Source: Euwallacea fornicatus | Taxonomy: Eukaryota; Arthropoda; Insecta; Coleoptera; Curculionidae | DNA length: 64,000 nucleotides | NCBI RefSeq assembly: GCF_040115645.1 | Contig: NC_089549.1 | Span: forward strand, 3,906,001 to 3,970,000 | Direction: 5' to 3' | Shown: positions 63,334 through 64,000 of the stretch, piece after piece | Layout: each line of letters starts with the position of its first letter | Numbering within the stretch: the stretch's first letter is position 1 | Notes under the pieces: generated by a model | Told to the model about the DNA's origin: nothing | Seen by the model: the letters and a program-made list of their open reading frames with translations, nothing else | Database searches by the model: none | Translations under genes and position numbers: made by a program

Positions 63334-64000
63334 TATACAGGGTTATTCACGCTATACGGCTCGGAATATTGTGGCCAAAATACGAGGTTTTCTAAAAATT
63401 TTTCTTTTGGGTTATATGGGGATCTATTATGGCTACTTTTTAAAATTATTTTCATATTATACAGGGTGTCCCAAAAGTGCTAAAAGTATCAAAGTTGTGT
63501 TTTTTTTAATGGAACCCCTTGTATATTGTTGCATTTTTGGATTCTACGATCAAAATAAATGTGTGTTTTAATAAGGTTTACAATACCTAGCACTTACGGT
63601 TTTTGAAATAATTTAAATTTTGTAAAAATTTGGCCTAATTTTCATGTTTTAACCACTTAAGCAGTATTTAAGTTATGTAAGCGTAATTTACAGTGTAGTG
63701 TAATAATGGATCATACTTTATATCCCAATCATGAAAAACTTGCCAGCTTATACAGGGTGTGCAAAAATTAAAACTATTCAAATGAGGACTTTAAGTGGCT
63801 ATAACTGGATTAATTTAAATGCAATGCCATATTTTTTAACTTACCAGGATATGTAGTTTTTAAATACCCATCGAATGGTACTAGGATGTTCATAGCTAAG
63901 TCTTCGCGTTTTTGCAGAATGCACTAAATAATGGCTCCTTGCGCCATTTGGCGTCTTTTAGTTCAAAGTTCCAATGTATCTAGTTGCCTATGATATTTCA
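63334..64000 (+). mobile_element. Stack of three element ends running off the window
   Basis: TATACAGGGTTATTCACGC at 63334, TATACAGGGTGTCCC at 63458 and TATACAGGGTGTGC at 63748 are three left-type termini in the same orientation, 124 and 290 bp apart. None has a matching right end before 64000. The block AATGGAACCCCTTGTATATT and onwards (63508-63552) closely matches 8694-8746, so the second unit belongs to the family of the 8.5-kb foldback element. No coding sequence. Confidence 0.7.

Noticed and set aside
1..64000. tRNA, rRNA, CRISPR or prokaryotic operon signals
   Set aside because: No B-box-like GGTTCGAATCC with a matching cloverleaf, no rRNA-like blocks and no regular spacer-repeat array were seen. 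Gene density and composition fit an insect nuclear genome.

Overview
This window looks like gene-poor nuclear DNA from an insect. It is strongly AT-rich on both strands. Almost everything recognisable is a decayed class II transposon of the IS630-Tc1-mariner superfamily or a non-autonomous relative. Many units start with TA-CAGGGTGT-like ends, which are common in insect genomes. No intact protein-coding gene, rRNA, tRNA or CRISPR array is visible. The insect order cannot be fixed from the sequence.

Layout. At 2.2-5.5 kb there is a nest of DNA transposons: a short element with a transposase tail, a nearly full-length Tc1-like element, an inverted, internally deleted second copy of the short element, and a further decayed Tc1-like transposase. 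A foldback-like element lies at 8.5-9.3 kb, a mariner transposase pseudogene at 11.9-12.9 kb, and a 1.6-kb element with roughly 350-bp terminal inverted repeats (TIRs) and a broken DDD transposase at 13.2-14.8 kb. A nearly full-length Tc1-like transposase with two lost catalytic residues is at 18.6-19.6 kb, and a short Tc1-like scrap at 22.6 kb. Non-autonomous TIR elements occur at 25.0, 27.2, 28.0-29.8, 31.3-32.0 and 35.7-36.1 kb. A 1.26-kb element with TIRs of about 440 bp at 46.9-48.2 kb carries a DUF4817-like helix-turn-helix remnant. A MITE at 59.5-59.9 kb contains a long CT/CA microsatellite. Three stacked element ends run off the right edge from 63.3 kb.

Tandem repeats: 3 x 19 bp at 32.4 kb, a decayed array of about 180-bp units at 38.2-38.6 kb, and a decayed array of about 120-133-bp units at 62.8-63.3 kb.

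Possible host signals, all tentative and all on the minus strand or non-coding: a protein-like terminal exon near 56.6-56.8 kb, and a candidate promoter plus non-coding first exon at 60.4-60.7 kb (TCAGT initiator, consensus GTAAGT donor). If both are real, the right part of the window may be introns of one minus-strand gene. A GC-richer patch near 30.4-30.7 kb with paired homeodomain-type TTAATTAAT cores is a weak cis-regulatory candidate.

The most distinctive theme is the number of long, nearly palindromic units. If transcribed they would fold into long hairpins. Two elements also look complementary: one keeps a DDD domain without a visible N-terminal HTH, the other keeps an HTH without a DDD domain.
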